Assembly (NCBI GenBank): GCA_964524145.1 | Contig: CAZGCA010000067.1 | Location: 1 to 33,409 of the forward strand | DNA: 33,409 bases | Direction of reading: 5' to 3' | Source: CAZGCA01 sp964524145 | GTDB taxonomy: Bacteria > Hydrogenedentota > CAZGCA01 | Shown here: one piece after another, positions 1 through 8,332 of the stretch | Position numbering within the stretch: position 1 is the stretch's first letter | How the letters are laid out: each line of letters begins with the position of its first letter | Position numbers and translations under genes: made by a program | The notes under the pieces: generated by a model | The model's database searches: none | Told to the model about the DNA's origin: nothing | Seen by the model: only the letters and a program-made list of their open reading frames with translations

Positions 1-5
1 GAACA

Positions 6-23
6 GCGGTAGCAAGCTACCGC
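6..23. repeat. Perfect 8-bp inverted repeat (palindromic hairpin)
   Basis: GCGGTAGC and GCTACCGC are separated by two bases, giving a perfect hairpin at the left edge. It is followed on the plus strand by an A-rich stretch (CCAAAA), so on the minus strand the stem is preceded, not followed, by T residues; it is therefore not a classical terminator for either strand. It could be the end of a dispersed palindromic element cut by the window edge. Only this copy is seen here. Confidence 0.5.
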
Positions 24-64
24 ACTCCAAAACAGCCACAGCGCAAATGCCTTGAGACCAGTCG

Positions 65-93
65 TTGCAGAATCTATGCAAATGTGCTAGCAT
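65..93 (+). promoter_or_regulatory. Possible sigma70-type promoter for the hybrid kinase
   Basis: TTGCAG (65-70), a 17-bp spacer and TAGCAT (88-93). It would give a leader of about 260 nt before the kinase start at 361. The leader holds a 7-bp hairpin GTAACCC (227-233) / GGGTTAC (245-251) and otherwise nothing recognisable apart from a doubtful small reading frame at 155-364. The match is moderate and the long leader makes this uncertain. Confidence 0.35.
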
Positions 94-360
94 CTGGGAG
101 CGGCGAATTCTGTCCAACGTTTCGGACGATAGGACCATGGTAAAGGAAGCACCAATGCCTGCCAATAACGGACCCCTCAAGACCGCGTTTGCCGTTCAGT
201 GCGATCACTGTGCCGCGCGTGTTCCGGTAACCCGATCTGAATCTGGGTTACGTCAAACCGTGCTGGCTTTGACCGCGACAACCGCGATCCCGCCCCAATT
301 GAGTGCTGACACGCCCGGCCGTCTGCTTTGCAGGCAACCGGGATCGGGAAAAGGAGGATC

Positions 361-3300
361 ATGAGCGACACACGCAAGACAAAAGCTCAGTTGCTTGAGG
401 AGTTGAAGACGCTGCGAGCGAGAGTGGCGGAACTCCAGAGGGCGGAAAGAGAACGCAGACAAGCCGAGGAGGCGCTTCGGGGCAGCGAGACACGGCTCCG
501 CTCTGTGCTCGAGAACTCGCGTGACATAATCTATAGGTTCGATATCGCAACCGACAACTATGACTACTATACCCCTTCCATTCAGGAGATGACGGGGTTT
601 ACTGCCGAAGAGTTGTTGGCCATGGGTGATGAAGGCATTGTCGAGCGGTTTCACCCTGACGACCGTCAAAAGATGGAAGGGTTCTCGAAAACTCTCGACG
701 ACCTGCCGGGTACCGACACCGTGGGCGGCAGCACCGAGTACAGATGGAAGCACAAAGACGGTCAATACCGATGGTTCAGTGAGAACCGCTCGATTGTCCG
801 GGATAGCGACGGCCAACCGGTGGCCGTTGTCGCTGCCGTGCGCGACGTCACCAAGCGCAAGCAGGCGGAGGAAGCGCTCGTAAAGGAGCGCACGATCCTG
901 CGCACACTCGTGGACAATATGCCGGACTATATCTTCATCAAAGACGCCCAGAGCCGATTCATCACTACAAATACTGCTCATCTTAGAACGCTTGGCGCTG
1001 AGACACTCGAGGAGGTGGTTGGGAAGACGGACTTCGACTTCTTCCCAAAGGAGTTGGCAGAGAAGTATCACGCTGACGAACAGGAGATCGTCGGCTCTGG
1101 CAAGCCTCTGCTCAACAGACTCGAGATGGTGTTCCGCCCGGATGGCGAGGAGCAATGGCTATTGACGACCAAAGTGCCTCTGTGCGACGCGAGTGGTTCG
1201 GTTGTCGAGATCGTGGGCATAAGCCGTGACATCACCGAACGCAAACAGGCGGAACAAGCGCTGCGCGAGAGTGAGGAGAAATACAGGGAGTTGTTTGACA
1301 CATGTCCGGATGGGATTGCCATTACTACCCTCGAAGGTGAGTTCCTTGATGCCAATCAGTCATATCTGGATATGCTCGGCTATACACTGGAACAACTCAA
1401 CGGGATGACGCTTCGGGAACTCACGCCGGCGAAGTGGCACGAAGCAGAAGCGGAGAGCATTCAATCCCTCATACCGACGAAGGGGTTTGGGACCTTCGAA
1501 AAGGAATACATAAGAAGGGACGGAACAGTATTCCCGGTATCCGTCACGGGATGGATCATTACGGACGCGAAAGGTAATCCCGAAAAACTTGGCGCGTTCG
1601 TCAAGGACATCACCGAGCGCAAACGGGCCCAGGAGGCGCTACAGGAGAGTGAGGAGAAGTATCGCAACCTCGTGGAGAACAGCGGCGACGTAATCTACGC
1701 GCTTGACGAAAATGCTATGGTAACCTATGTCAGCCCCAACATCGAGTCTATTACTGGATACGCCCCGACGGAAGTCCTCGGAAAGCAATTCACCGAGTTT
1801 GTCCATCCCGAAGACTTGCCGGGCCGTCTGGAAGAGTTTCGGCGATCCCTTTCCGGAGCCAATGAACCGCACGAGTACCGATACGTCACGAAGTCTGGCG
1901 AGACCATCTGGGTGAGAAGCAACCCGCGGCTTGTGGTCGAGGAAGGTCGTGTTACCGGTCTGCAGGGAGTGCTGGCAGACATCACTGAACTGAAGCAGGC
2001 CGAGGAGCGCCAAGAACTAATAAGGCAGGTGCTTGAACTGCTTAACCGATCAGGCGGAGAGACCTACATAATCCGCGACCTGCTTCTGCTCATACGGGAA
2101 TTTACGGGATTCGAGGCAGTCGGCATTCGGTTAAGGGAAGGCGAGGACTTCCCGTATTACGAGACAAACGGGTTTCCGCCACACTTTGTGCAAGCTGAAC
2201 GATACCTCTGTGCGCGCGACGCGACCGGCCAGTTGCAGCGGGACTCGGAAGGCAATCCGGTTCTCGAGTGCGTATGCGGGAACGTGATCGTCGGCAGAAC
2301 GGACCCATCTCTGCCGTTTTTCACCGAAGGAGGCAGCTTCTGGACGAATAGTACCACTGAACTGCTTGTCTCCACAACCGAGGAAGACCACCAGATCCGG
2401 ACGCGAAATCGGTGCAACGCGGAAGGCTACGAATCCGTGGCCCTCATACCGCTCCGATCGGACGACCATATCATAGGGCTCCTGCAGCTCAACGACCGCA
2501 AGCAGGGAATGTTTACCTCCGAAATGATCCTCTTTCTTGAAGGAATCGGTGCCAGCATCGGCATAGCACTCGCCCGCAAGCAGGCTGGGGATGCGCTGAG
2601 GGAACAGCACTCGTTCCGGACAGGGATCATTGAGCGCGCCGCTGAAGGGCTCTGTGTTTGCCACGATATACCCGAATACCCCCACATCAGCTTCACGGTC
2701 TGGAACGACCGCATGACTGAGATCACCGGGTACACTATGGAAGAGATCAACCATCTCGGTTGGTACCAGACATTGTACCCGGACCCGGAGACGCAGGAAA
2801 AGGCGCGTGCACGAATGGAGAGAATGCGCCAGGGTGACGACCTTCATGCCGAGGAGTGGGAGATTACTCGGGCTGATGGCGAGAAACGGGTGCTGACCAT
2901 ATCGACATCCCTCCTCGAAACCGGTGATGGCATCGCTCACGTTCTGGCATTGATGAACGACATCACCCAGCACAAACGGGCGGAAGAAGAGCGGCGGCGG
3001 TTGGAGGTACAGGTTCAGCAAACCCAGAAGCTCGAGAGCCTTGGCGTTCTGGCAGGTGGAATCGCACACGACTTCAACAACCTCCTTACGGGAATTCTCG
3101 GCAATGCGGACCTGGCTTTGCTGAGTCTCTCGCCTGTTTCGCCCGCGCGCGACAACATCGAGCAGATAGAGTCGGCATCGAGACGCGCAGCAGACCTGTG
3201 CAGGCAGATGCTCGCCTACTCGGGCAGGGGCCAGTTTGTGGTTCAGGCGTTGGATTTGAACGAGGTCGTACGGGAGATGGCGCACCTGCTCGAGGTCTCC

Positions 3301-4155
3301 ATCTCCAAGAAGATCGTCCTCAAGTATGACCTGGCAGCGAACCTTCCCTCGGTCGAGGCGGACGTCACCCAGATGCGCCAGGTCATCATGAACCTTATCA
3401 CAAACGCCTCCGAAGCCATCGGCGACCAGAGCGGCTTCATCGCTGTTAAGACGGCCGCGATCGAGTGCGACGAGGGATACCTGGCTGAAACGTACCTGGA
3501 CCAGCGCCTTCCAGGCGGGCTGTACGTCTCGATCGAGATCTCGGACACGGGCTGCGGGATGGACGGGGAGACGATCGGGAAGATATTCGACCCGTTCTTT
3601 ACAACCAAGTTCACCGGCCGCGGTCTCGGGCTCGCCGCCGTTCTCGGCATTGTGCGCGGACACAGCGGTGCCCTGAAAGTGTACAGCGAGACGGGCCGCG
3701 GTACAGCCTTCAGGATTCTGCTTCCCTCTTCCGATCAGTCTGCGGGGACGGCGCGCGAAGAACCTGCCCAAGTCGAAGGGTGGCGCGGCGAAGGAACCCT
3801 CCTTGTCGTTGACGACGAAGAGACGGTGCGGAATATCGCAAAGAGCATGTTGGAGACGTTCGGGCTCACCGTGCTGACCGCTTCGGACGGGCGCGACGCC
3901 GTCAATACCTTCCGTGAACGCGCTGACGAGATCGACCTGGTACTGCTCGATCTTACGATGCCCCAGATGGACGGTGAAGAGGCCTTCCGCGAGCTGCGCC
4001 GAATCAAGGACGACGTTCGCGTGATCCTTTCGAGCGGGTACAACGAACAGGACGTCACAAACCGATTCGCCGGCAAGGGGCTCTCGGGGTTCATTCAAAA
4101 GCCCTACCAAGTCGCGACACTGCTCGAGAAGGTTCGGGGACTCTTGGAAACGTAG
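361..4155 (+). CDS. Hybrid sensor histidine kinase, five PAS domains, GAF and receiver
   Basis: A 1264-residue signalling protein. After an N-terminal coiled coil (about 5-42) come four PAS/PAC units (about 41-165, 172-290, 298-418, 425-540; each ends in a 'DITERKQAEE'-like linker), a GAF domain (about 550-740), a fifth PAS (about 747-870), HisKA with the phospho-acceptor H903 in AHDFNN, an HATPase with N1015 in the N box and the DTGCGMD and GRGLGL boxes, and a C-terminal receiver with phosphorylation site D1197 (LLDLTMPQMDG) and conserved K1247. No transmembrane segment or signal peptide is visible, so it is probably cytosolic and senses an internal or diffusible cue. A start at 361 is chosen because AGGAGG ends three bases upstream; an in-frame ATG at 328 has no such site. 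No response-regulator or output gene is adjacent, so its target is unknown. Family assignment is firm; the ligand is not predictable. Confidence 0.95.
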   Translation: MSDTRKTKAQLLEELKTLRARVAELQRAERERRQAEEALRGSETRLRSVLENSRDIIYRFDIATDNYDYYTPSIQEMTGFTAEELLAMGDEGIVERFHPDDRQKMEGFSKTLDDLPGTDTVGGSTEYRWKHKDGQYRWFSENRSIVRDSDGQPVAVVAAVRDVTKRKQAEEALVKERTILRTLVDNMPDYIFIKDAQSRFITTNTAHLRTLGAETLEEVVGKTDFDFFPKELAEKYHADEQEIVGSGKPLLNRLEMVFRPDGEEQWLLTTKVPLCDASGSVVEIVGISRDITERKQAEQALRESEEKYRELFDTCPDGIAITTLEGEFLDANQSYLDMLGYTLEQLNGMTLRELTPAKWHEAEAESIQSLIPTKGFGTFEKEYIRRDGTVFPVSVTGWIITDAKGNPEKLGAFVKDITERKRAQEALQESEEKYRNLVENSGDVIYALDENAMVTYVSPNIESITGYAPTEVLGKQFTEFVHPEDLPGRLEEFRRSLSGANEPHEYRYVTKSGETIWVRSNPRLVVEEGRVTGLQGVLADITELKQAEERQELIRQVLELLNRSGGETYIIRDLLLLIREFTGFEAVGIRLREGEDFPYYETNGFPPHFVQAERYLCARDATGQLQRDSEGNPVLECVCGNVIVGRTDPSLPFFTEGGSFWTNSTTELLVSTTEEDHQIRTRNRCNAEGYESVALIPLRSDDHIIGLLQLNDRKQGMFTSEMILFLEGIGASIGIALARKQAGDALREQHSFRTGIIERAAEGLCVCHDIPEYPHISFTVWNDRMTEITGYTMEEINHLGWYQTLYPDPETQEKARARMERMRQGDDLHAEEWEITRADGEKRVLTISTSLLETGDGIAHVLALMNDITQHKRAEEERRRLEVQVQQTQKLESLGVLAGGIAHDFNNLLTGILGNADLALLSLSPVSPARDNIEQIESASRRAADLCRQMLAYSGRGQFVVQALDLNEVVREMAHLLEVSISKKIVLKYDLAANLPSVEADVTQMRQVIMNLITNASEAIGDQSGFIAVKTAAIECDEGYLAETYLDQRLPGGLYVSIEISDTGCGMDGETIGKIFDPFFTTKFTGRGLGLAAVLGIVRGHSGALKVYSETGRGTAFRILLPSSDQSAGTAREEPAQVEGWRGEGTLLVVDDEETVRNIAKSMLETFGLTVLTASDGRDAVNTFRERADEIDLVLLDLTMPQMDGEEAFRELRRIKDDVRVILSSGYNEQDVTNRFAGKGLSGFIQKPYQVATLLEKVRGLLET

Positions 4156-4240
4156 AGCCCGCGTTCGCGGATGCACTGACGAGGTCCAAACCCGCTCAGC
4201 GTTCAAGAACGCAACGCAACAACCACGGGCCCGCAAGGTC

Positions 4241-4270
4241 TTGCTCTTCGCAAGGGTCGAATGGTATCAT
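4241..4270 (+). promoter_or_regulatory. Probable sigma70-type promoter of the TPR-YidD-TPR operon
   Basis: TTGCTC (4241-4246), 18-bp spacer, TATCAT (4265-4270). The -10 ends only ten bases before the ATG at 4281, so transcription from here would give a nearly leaderless mRNA. The intergenic stretch also holds a small CCGCG/CGCGG hairpin just after the kinase stop. Confidence 0.45.
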
Positions 4271-4280
4271 TTCGTTCGAG

Positions 4281-4940
4281 ATGCGAAAGGAAAAAGGATC
4301 CGGGGCGGAGAAACGTCTTTTCAGTGTTCTTGCGTTCCTTGTGCTGCTCGCCGGCGTCTCGCCCGCTGCCCGACCCGAGGGTGACACGGGTGATGCGCCC
4401 AAAGAGCCGGAACGCCTGCGCACCAGGATCGAGGAGTGCCAAGAGCTGCTGCGCGCAGACCCCAAGAACGCGCGCGCACACAACGAGATGGGGTTCTGCT
4501 ACTACAGTCTCGGGGAATACGATAACGCCTTGCATGCGTATACGAAAGCCGTACGCGCGGACCACGGGTTTGCGGTGCCGCACAACAATATCGGCGTCGT
4601 CAAGATGAAGCGACGCGACTACAACGGTGCGCAAGAGAGTTTTCGCAGGGCCGTTGAACGCGATCCCGACTACGCCAAGGCCATGTACAACCTCGGCGTC
4701 GCGTGCTTCCGCACCCGCAGGTACGTGACCGCGTGGAACTGCTATCGCAAGGCCAAGAAGATAGACGCGCAGTACGTCGCCGAACGGGAAGATGTCGGCA
4801 GAGCGGAGGAGGTTCTGGCGGAACAGTTGAAAGAGAGCCCGAACGACGAGACGTTACGCAAGATTGCTGCCCGGTTCGAACGCTACAAGCGCGACACGGC
4901 GATTGGGGCAGCTGCAAGCACGGGGGGAGCAGGCGAATGA
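4281..4940 (+). CDS. Exported TPR-repeat protein
   Basis: A 219-residue protein with a basic N-terminus and hydrophobic segment (about 13-29) ending near SPAARPEG, which looks like a signal peptide. The body carries three tetratricopeptide repeats (about 65-96, 99-132 and 133-166) with the usual small/aromatic pattern (for example YNLGVACF), followed by a charged helical tail. TPRs are protein-protein interaction scaffolds, here presumably periplasmic. The stop codon overlaps the start of the next gene (ATGA at 4937-4940), so the two are translationally coupled, and that gene is in turn coupled to the third. No Shine-Dalgarno is evident upstream of this first gene, fitting a very short leader. 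The partner proteins are likely to be the products of the two following genes. The specific function is unknown. Confidence 0.8.
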   Translation: MRKEKGSGAEKRLFSVLAFLVLLAGVSPAARPEGDTGDAPKEPERLRTRIEECQELLRADPKNARAHNEMGFCYYSLGEYDNALHAYTKAVRADHGFAVPHNNIGVVKMKRRDYNGAQESFRRAVERDPDYAKAMYNLGVACFRTRRYVTAWNCYRKAKKIDAQYVAEREDVGRAEEVLAEQLKESPNDETLRKIAARFERYKRDTAIGAAASTGGAGE

Positions 4941-5458
4941 GAATCGGCCGGATCCTGATCGCCCGGGTTTGCCTGTTCGTTCTCATCGCTGCTGCGGCTG
5001 GACCGTTGCGCGCTGATCCGTTCCGCGCACCGTGGGACGCCCCGGCAACCAAGAATGCTGCGCGCCGTTCGGCGGAGGAACGGAAGTCCCGTTTCTCGCT
5101 GACACAACCCCTGACACAACCGCAACGCATTCCCGCGGCCATCGGCAGGGGCTTGCTGAGAGCATACCAGGTTGTGTGCTCGCCGCGCGACGGCCGCGAA
5201 TGTCCGATGTACCCGACCTGTACGACCTACGCCAGAGAGGCTGTCAAGAAGCACGGGATGCTCTTGGGATTTGCGATGACCTGCGAGCGGTTGACGCACG
5301 AACCCGACGAGCCCAAACGCGTACCGTCGGTCATCGTTCGCGGTCATCTCCGATGGTTCGACCCGGTCGAGAACAACGATTTTTGGTTCACCGGAACGCA
5401 GCACCTCGCAAAACGGCGCGCGGGCGAGGTGACCCGCAGACTCGAGGAGCCGAGATGA
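4937..5458 (+). CDS. Exported YidD-like (membrane protein insertion factor family) protein
   Basis: A 173-residue protein whose central part (about 75-125) matches the YidD/DUF37 family: a YQ-x4-SP segment, cysteines C81, C89 and C95 in a YPTCTTYAREAV block, then KHG and a downstream CERL (C116). Canonical YidD is a peripheral inner-membrane protein of about 70-100 residues, aiding YidC-dependent insertion and encoded beside rnpA and yidC. This copy differs: it has an N-terminal hydrophobic signal (about 9-26, ending AAGPLRAD), a charged linker, a longer C-terminus, and no rnpA/yidC neighbours. It overlaps both flanking TPR genes by four bases. I therefore infer an envelope protein working with those TPR proteins, not the housekeeping YidD. 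Domain family likely; role unknown. The start is fixed by the ATGA overlap. Confidence 0.75.
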   Translation: MRIGRILIARVCLFVLIAAAAGPLRADPFRAPWDAPATKNAARRSAEERKSRFSLTQPLTQPQRIPAAIGRGLLRAYQVVCSPRDGRECPMYPTCTTYAREAVKKHGMLLGFAMTCERLTHEPDEPKRVPSVIVRGHLRWFDPVENNDFWFTGTQHLAKRRAGEVTRRLEEPR

Positions 5459-6390
5459 TCAGCGCTCGAACGTCGATGCTTTGCCTGTTGGTTCTTGCGG
5501 TCTGCTGCGCGAGCGCGTATTGCGACGAGCCGGCACCGGCCGACGAGGGTTCCCGCCTGTACGCGTTCGGAGAACATCTCTTCAGCGAAGGCGAGTACTA
5601 CCGGGCTATCACCGAGTACATGCGCCTGCTGTTCTTCTATCCCGACCACAACCTCGCACAGCGCGCCCAGATACGCATCGGTGCCGCGTACCAGATGGGC
5701 GAGCAATGGGATGACGCGATAACGCATTTCCAGCGGGTCGCGGACAGGGGCACGGACGAACTGCTCAACGCGTGCGGAGCCTTCGAGCTCGCTGTCACCT
5801 GCTACCTTCAGGGCAAGTACGCGCTGGCGGCCAACGAGTTCGATTTCTTCCTCGAAGACTATGCCGACAGCCCGCTCGCGGACCGGGCAAGATACTTAAG
5901 AGGCTGGGCGTATCTCGACGCAGGCCGGTACGAGAAAGCCATCGAAGCGTTCCGGGAGGTCGAGCCCGACAGCCCGTACGGCGTGAAAGCGAAACTCCTC
6001 GCCCGGGAGATTGCCAAGATACCCAACCTGCCGAAAAAGTCGCCTACACTCGCCGGGATCATCTCCGGCGTTATCCCCGGCGGAGGACAAGTCTACGTCG
6101 GCCGGATACTCGATGCAGGATTGACGCTGCTGGTAAACGCGGTTCTTATAGCGGCCGCTGTCGAGAGTTTCGGCGCCGGAATACCCATCGTCGGCGGGAT
6201 AGTCGCGTTCATCGAAAGCGGGTTTTACATCGGCAACATCTACGGAGCGATCACCGGCGCCAACAAACGCAACCTTGACGAACGCAACGAGTTCGTCGAG
6301 AACCTGCACACCCGTGCCAAATTCCGGCTCGAGGTCGAAACCGAAGCCGCAATGCTCTCCGACCTGCTCCCCTACCCCATCGTCCCGTAG
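5455..6390 (+). CDS. TPR protein with C-terminal membrane domain
   Basis: A 311-residue protein beginning with a signal peptide (hydrophobic 8-20, then AYCDEP). Residues about 35-180 form tandem TPR-type helical repeats of the BamD/YbgF-like 'tol-pal' style (for example YRAITEYMRLLFFYPDH, and a repeat of DARYLRGWAYLDAGRYEKAI type). Residues about 196-267 form a glycine-rich membrane region with two to three hydrophobic segments (starting at SPTLAGIISGVIPGGGQVY). A short helical tail follows. The start overlaps the preceding stop (ATGA, 5455-5458), so all three genes of the cassette are coupled. The membrane domain may anchor a complex of the two TPR proteins and the exported YidD-like protein. 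No enzyme motif is visible; the function is unknown. Confidence 0.8.
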   Translation: MISARTSMLCLLVLAVCCASAYCDEPAPADEGSRLYAFGEHLFSEGEYYRAITEYMRLLFFYPDHNLAQRAQIRIGAAYQMGEQWDDAITHFQRVADRGTDELLNACGAFELAVTCYLQGKYALAANEFDFFLEDYADSPLADRARYLRGWAYLDAGRYEKAIEAFREVEPDSPYGVKAKLLAREIAKIPNLPKKSPTLAGIISGVIPGGGQVYVGRILDAGLTLLVNAVLIAAAVESFGAGIPIVGGIVAFIESGFYIGNIYGAITGANKRNLDERNEFVENLHTRAKFRLEVETEAAMLSDLLPYPIVP

Positions 6391-6395
6391 GGACG
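6381..6395 (+). terminator. Small hairpin overlapping the operon stop codon
   Basis: CGTCCC and GGGACG flank a three-base loop and include the stop codon of the third gene. No T-run follows, so intrinsic termination is doubtful; it may only protect the 3' end. Confidence 0.25.
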
Positions 6396-6448
6396 GGTAA
6401 CACAAGCTCCGTGCTTCGAGCGTGAGGCATACCTGCCCCGGCAACCTC

Positions 6449-6477
6449 TTGCAAACGAGTTGGTGTTGGGATAGAAT
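6449..6477 (+). promoter_or_regulatory. Sigma70-type promoter of the PfpI / nucleoside hydrolase pair
   Basis: TTGCAA (6449-6454), 17-bp spacer, TAGAAT (6472-6477). The start codon of the PfpI-family gene lies 60 bases downstream of the -10, with GAGGGAGAAG just before it as ribosome binding site. Confidence 0.6.
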
Positions 6478-6537
6478 CAGAACGGATTTCAGTGTTCCAA
6501 CAGCGACGAGCGATCACCGCTCTCGAGGGAGAAGATC

Positions 6538-7056
6538 ATGAGTCTTGAAGGCAAGAAGGTTGCAGTGCTCGCCGAGAACAACTACGAGGACATGGAACTG
6601 TGGTACCCGTTGCTGCGGCTGCGCGAGGAAGGTGCGGACGTGAACGTTGTCGGCGTCGAGGCGAACAAGGTCTACACGAGCAAACACGGGTACGAGGTCA
6701 CGAGCGATCTTGCCGCGGGCGACGCCTACAGGATGGAGTTCGACGCGGTCATAGTGCCCGGCGGCGGCGCGCCCGACAAGATGCGTATGGTGCCCGAGAT
6801 GAACGCCATCGTGAAAACCAACTTCGACAAAGGCAACGTCGTCGCGGCGATCTGTCACGGCCCGCAGGTGCTCATCTCGGCCGGCGTGCTCAAGGGCAAA
6901 CGGGCAACATGTTACGCGTCGATAAAGGACGACGTCCTGAACGCCGGCGCTACCTATACCGACGCAGAAGTAGTACGCCACGACAACCTGATAACGTCGC
7001 GGGTTCCGAGCGATCTGCCCGCGTTCATGCGCGAAGTCATCGCCGCACTCCAATGA
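6538..7056 (+). CDS. DJ-1/PfpI family protein (YhbO/PH1704-like)
   Basis: A 172-residue protein of the class I glutamine-amidotransferase-like fold, matching the PfpI/YhbO subgroup along its whole length. The nucleophile elbow is AICHGPQ with C106 and H107. E17 in the NNYEDME segment lines up with the glutamate that tunes the cysteine in this family, and GGGAPDKM and the IKDDVLNAG segment are also typical. Members have been described as intracellular peptidase, glyoxalase III or protein/nucleotide deglycase; the sequence does not decide between these. It is preceded by a good ribosome binding site and its own promoter. The next gene starts 26 bases after its stop, so the two are probably co-transcribed. 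A stress-protection role is inferred. Confidence 0.92.
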   Translation: MSLEGKKVAVLAENNYEDMELWYPLLRLREEGADVNVVGVEANKVYTSKHGYEVTSDLAAGDAYRMEFDAVIVPGGGAPDKMRMVPEMNAIVKTNFDKGNVVAAICHGPQVLISAGVLKGKRATCYASIKDDVLNAGATYTDAEVVRHDNLITSRVPSDLPAFMREVIAALQ

Positions 7057-7082
7057 GTGCCGGCACTACCGGGAGGTTGCGA

Positions 7083-8078
7083 ATGTCAGTCACAAAAGCA
7101 GTGCTTTCCCTGGCGGTACTAGGTCTTGGTGTAACGTTATGGAGCGTGGTTGCAATGGCAGATACGGTTGTTGAAAACGAATCTTCTGCGCCGATCCCGG
7201 TTATCCTGGACACGGACATCGGCGACGATATTGACGACACCTGGGCGTTGGCGATGATACTCGGCAGCCCGGAACTCGATTTGAAACTCGTTGTCACCGG
7301 CACGGGCAACACCGAAGCGAAAGCTCAACTGACTGCGAAGTATCTCGAACGCGCCGGCCGCACCGACGTGCCGGTGGGCATCGGCGTCAAGACAGGCGAC
7401 AAGAAGCCACGCCAGCACGAATGGGCGAAAGACTACGATCTCGACTCGTATCCCGGCACGGTCCACAAGGACGGCATCGCGGCGATGATCGATCTGATAC
7501 GCTCGTCCGCCGGCGAAACGGTACTGCTCGCCATCGGGCCGCTCACCAACGTCGCAGAAGCGTTGCGGCGCGAACCCGCTATAGCCGAGAAGGCACGGTT
7601 CGTTTCCATGGCCGGAAGCGTAAACTTCAAGTACGGCGGCGTTCCCGGCCGCGCGCCCGAATACAATGTGGTAAGGGACACCGCCGCATCGAAGACCGTC
7701 TTCTCGGCACCGTGGGATATCACCATCACGCCGCTCGACACGTGCGGGATTATCGTGCTCAAGGGCGACCGCTACGCCGCCGTGCGCGATTCCAAGAAAC
7801 CCGCCGCCGTCGCCCTGATCGAGAACTACCGCGTCTGGAGCCGACGCGACGCCAGGAAGAAGAACAAACCCATAGTCGCAAGCTCGACGCTGTTCGACAC
7901 CGTCGCCGTCTACCTCGTCTTCGACACGTCGTTCTGCGAGATGAAAGACATCGCCATCACCATCAACGACAAAGGAGAAACCGTGCCCGATCCCAACGGG
8001 AAGACGATGCACGTCGCCCTCAACTGGAAAGACCGCGACGCCTTCGAAACCCTGCTCGCCAACCGAATCGCAGAATGA
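7083..8078 (+). CDS. Exported inosine/uridine-preferring nucleoside hydrolase family protein
   Basis: A 331-residue protein. A signal peptide or membrane anchor (about 7-26, ending MADT) precedes the IUNH domain. The Asp cluster DTDIGDDIDD (D43, D45, D48, D49, D51, D52) is the calcium and ribose binding signature of nucleoside hydrolases, and AIGPLTNVAEAL and the MAGSVN segment are the usual downstream conserved blocks. These enzymes hydrolyse the N-glycosidic bond of nucleosides to base and ribose. Here the domain appears exported, so it could act on nucleosides in the periplasm. The start at 7083 has GGGAGG six bases upstream; an in-frame ATG at 7053 overlapping the preceding stop would add ten residues and has no such site. 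Substrate specificity cannot be read from sequence. Confidence 0.88.
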   Translation: MSVTKAVLSLAVLGLGVTLWSVVAMADTVVENESSAPIPVILDTDIGDDIDDTWALAMILGSPELDLKLVVTGTGNTEAKAQLTAKYLERAGRTDVPVGIGVKTGDKKPRQHEWAKDYDLDSYPGTVHKDGIAAMIDLIRSSAGETVLLAIGPLTNVAEALRREPAIAEKARFVSMAGSVNFKYGGVPGRAPEYNVVRDTAASKTVFSAPWDITITPLDTCGIIVLKGDRYAAVRDSKKPAAVALIENYRVWSRRDARKKNKPIVASSTLFDTVAVYLVFDTSFCEMKDIAITINDKGETVPDPNGKTMHVALNWKDRDAFETLLANRIAE

Positions 8079-8214
8079 TATGCGGTCACGGGTTTGAGCC
8101 CCGCAGTTGATGTGTTGGTCGTTCCTCCTTTTCATCGAGCATCCCACAACCTCTACTACGACGACTACTTACTTTGAGATAAAAAAACAACACACATGAG
8201 GACATTTCTAAAGA

Positions 8215-8268
8215 GTCTTGACATTCCGCGTTCGCCGTCTTGACTTTCGACCGGTCCCGTGCTACAGT
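8215..8268 (+). promoter_or_regulatory. Sigma70-type promoter with upstream direct repeat, symporter operon
   Basis: TTGACT (8240-8245), 17-bp spacer, TACAGT (8263-8268). The octamer GTCTTGAC occurs twice, at 8215-8222 and 8237-8244, exactly 22 bp apart (about two helical turns), the second copy overlapping the -35. This may be a tandem operator or a duplicated -35. The rest of the 254-base gap before the symporter holds an A-run at 8182-8188 and a small GC-rich hairpin (8081-8105) after the hydrolase stop. Confidence 0.5.
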
Positions 8269-8332
8269 TTCGCTCGATTGGATATTTGGCGTCCAACGAA
8301 TAGGGTTAAGAGGCACGCCGCGAGGAGCAGTC

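Noticed and set aside
253..1155. Long minus-strand frame of 300 codons opposite the histidine kinase
   Set aside because: It lies antisense to conserved PAS domains with no ribosome site or recognisable domain; the kinase frame explains the open reading frame.
2131..4236. 701-codon minus-strand frame opposite the kinase catalytic part
   Set aside because: Shadow frame of the high-GC coding strand; its translation shows no motif, whereas the plus strand has intact HisKA, HATPase and receiver.
8081..8105. tRNA-like T-arm (ACGGGTTTGAGCCCCG) after the nucleoside hydrolase
   Set aside because: Only a T-stem/loop-like match; no acceptor, D or anticodon arm can be folded around it, so it is a chance hairpin or at best a fragment.
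7137..8147. 336-codon minus-strand frame opposite the nucleoside hydrolase
   Set aside because: Antisense to the conserved Asp cluster domain and without a plausible start site.
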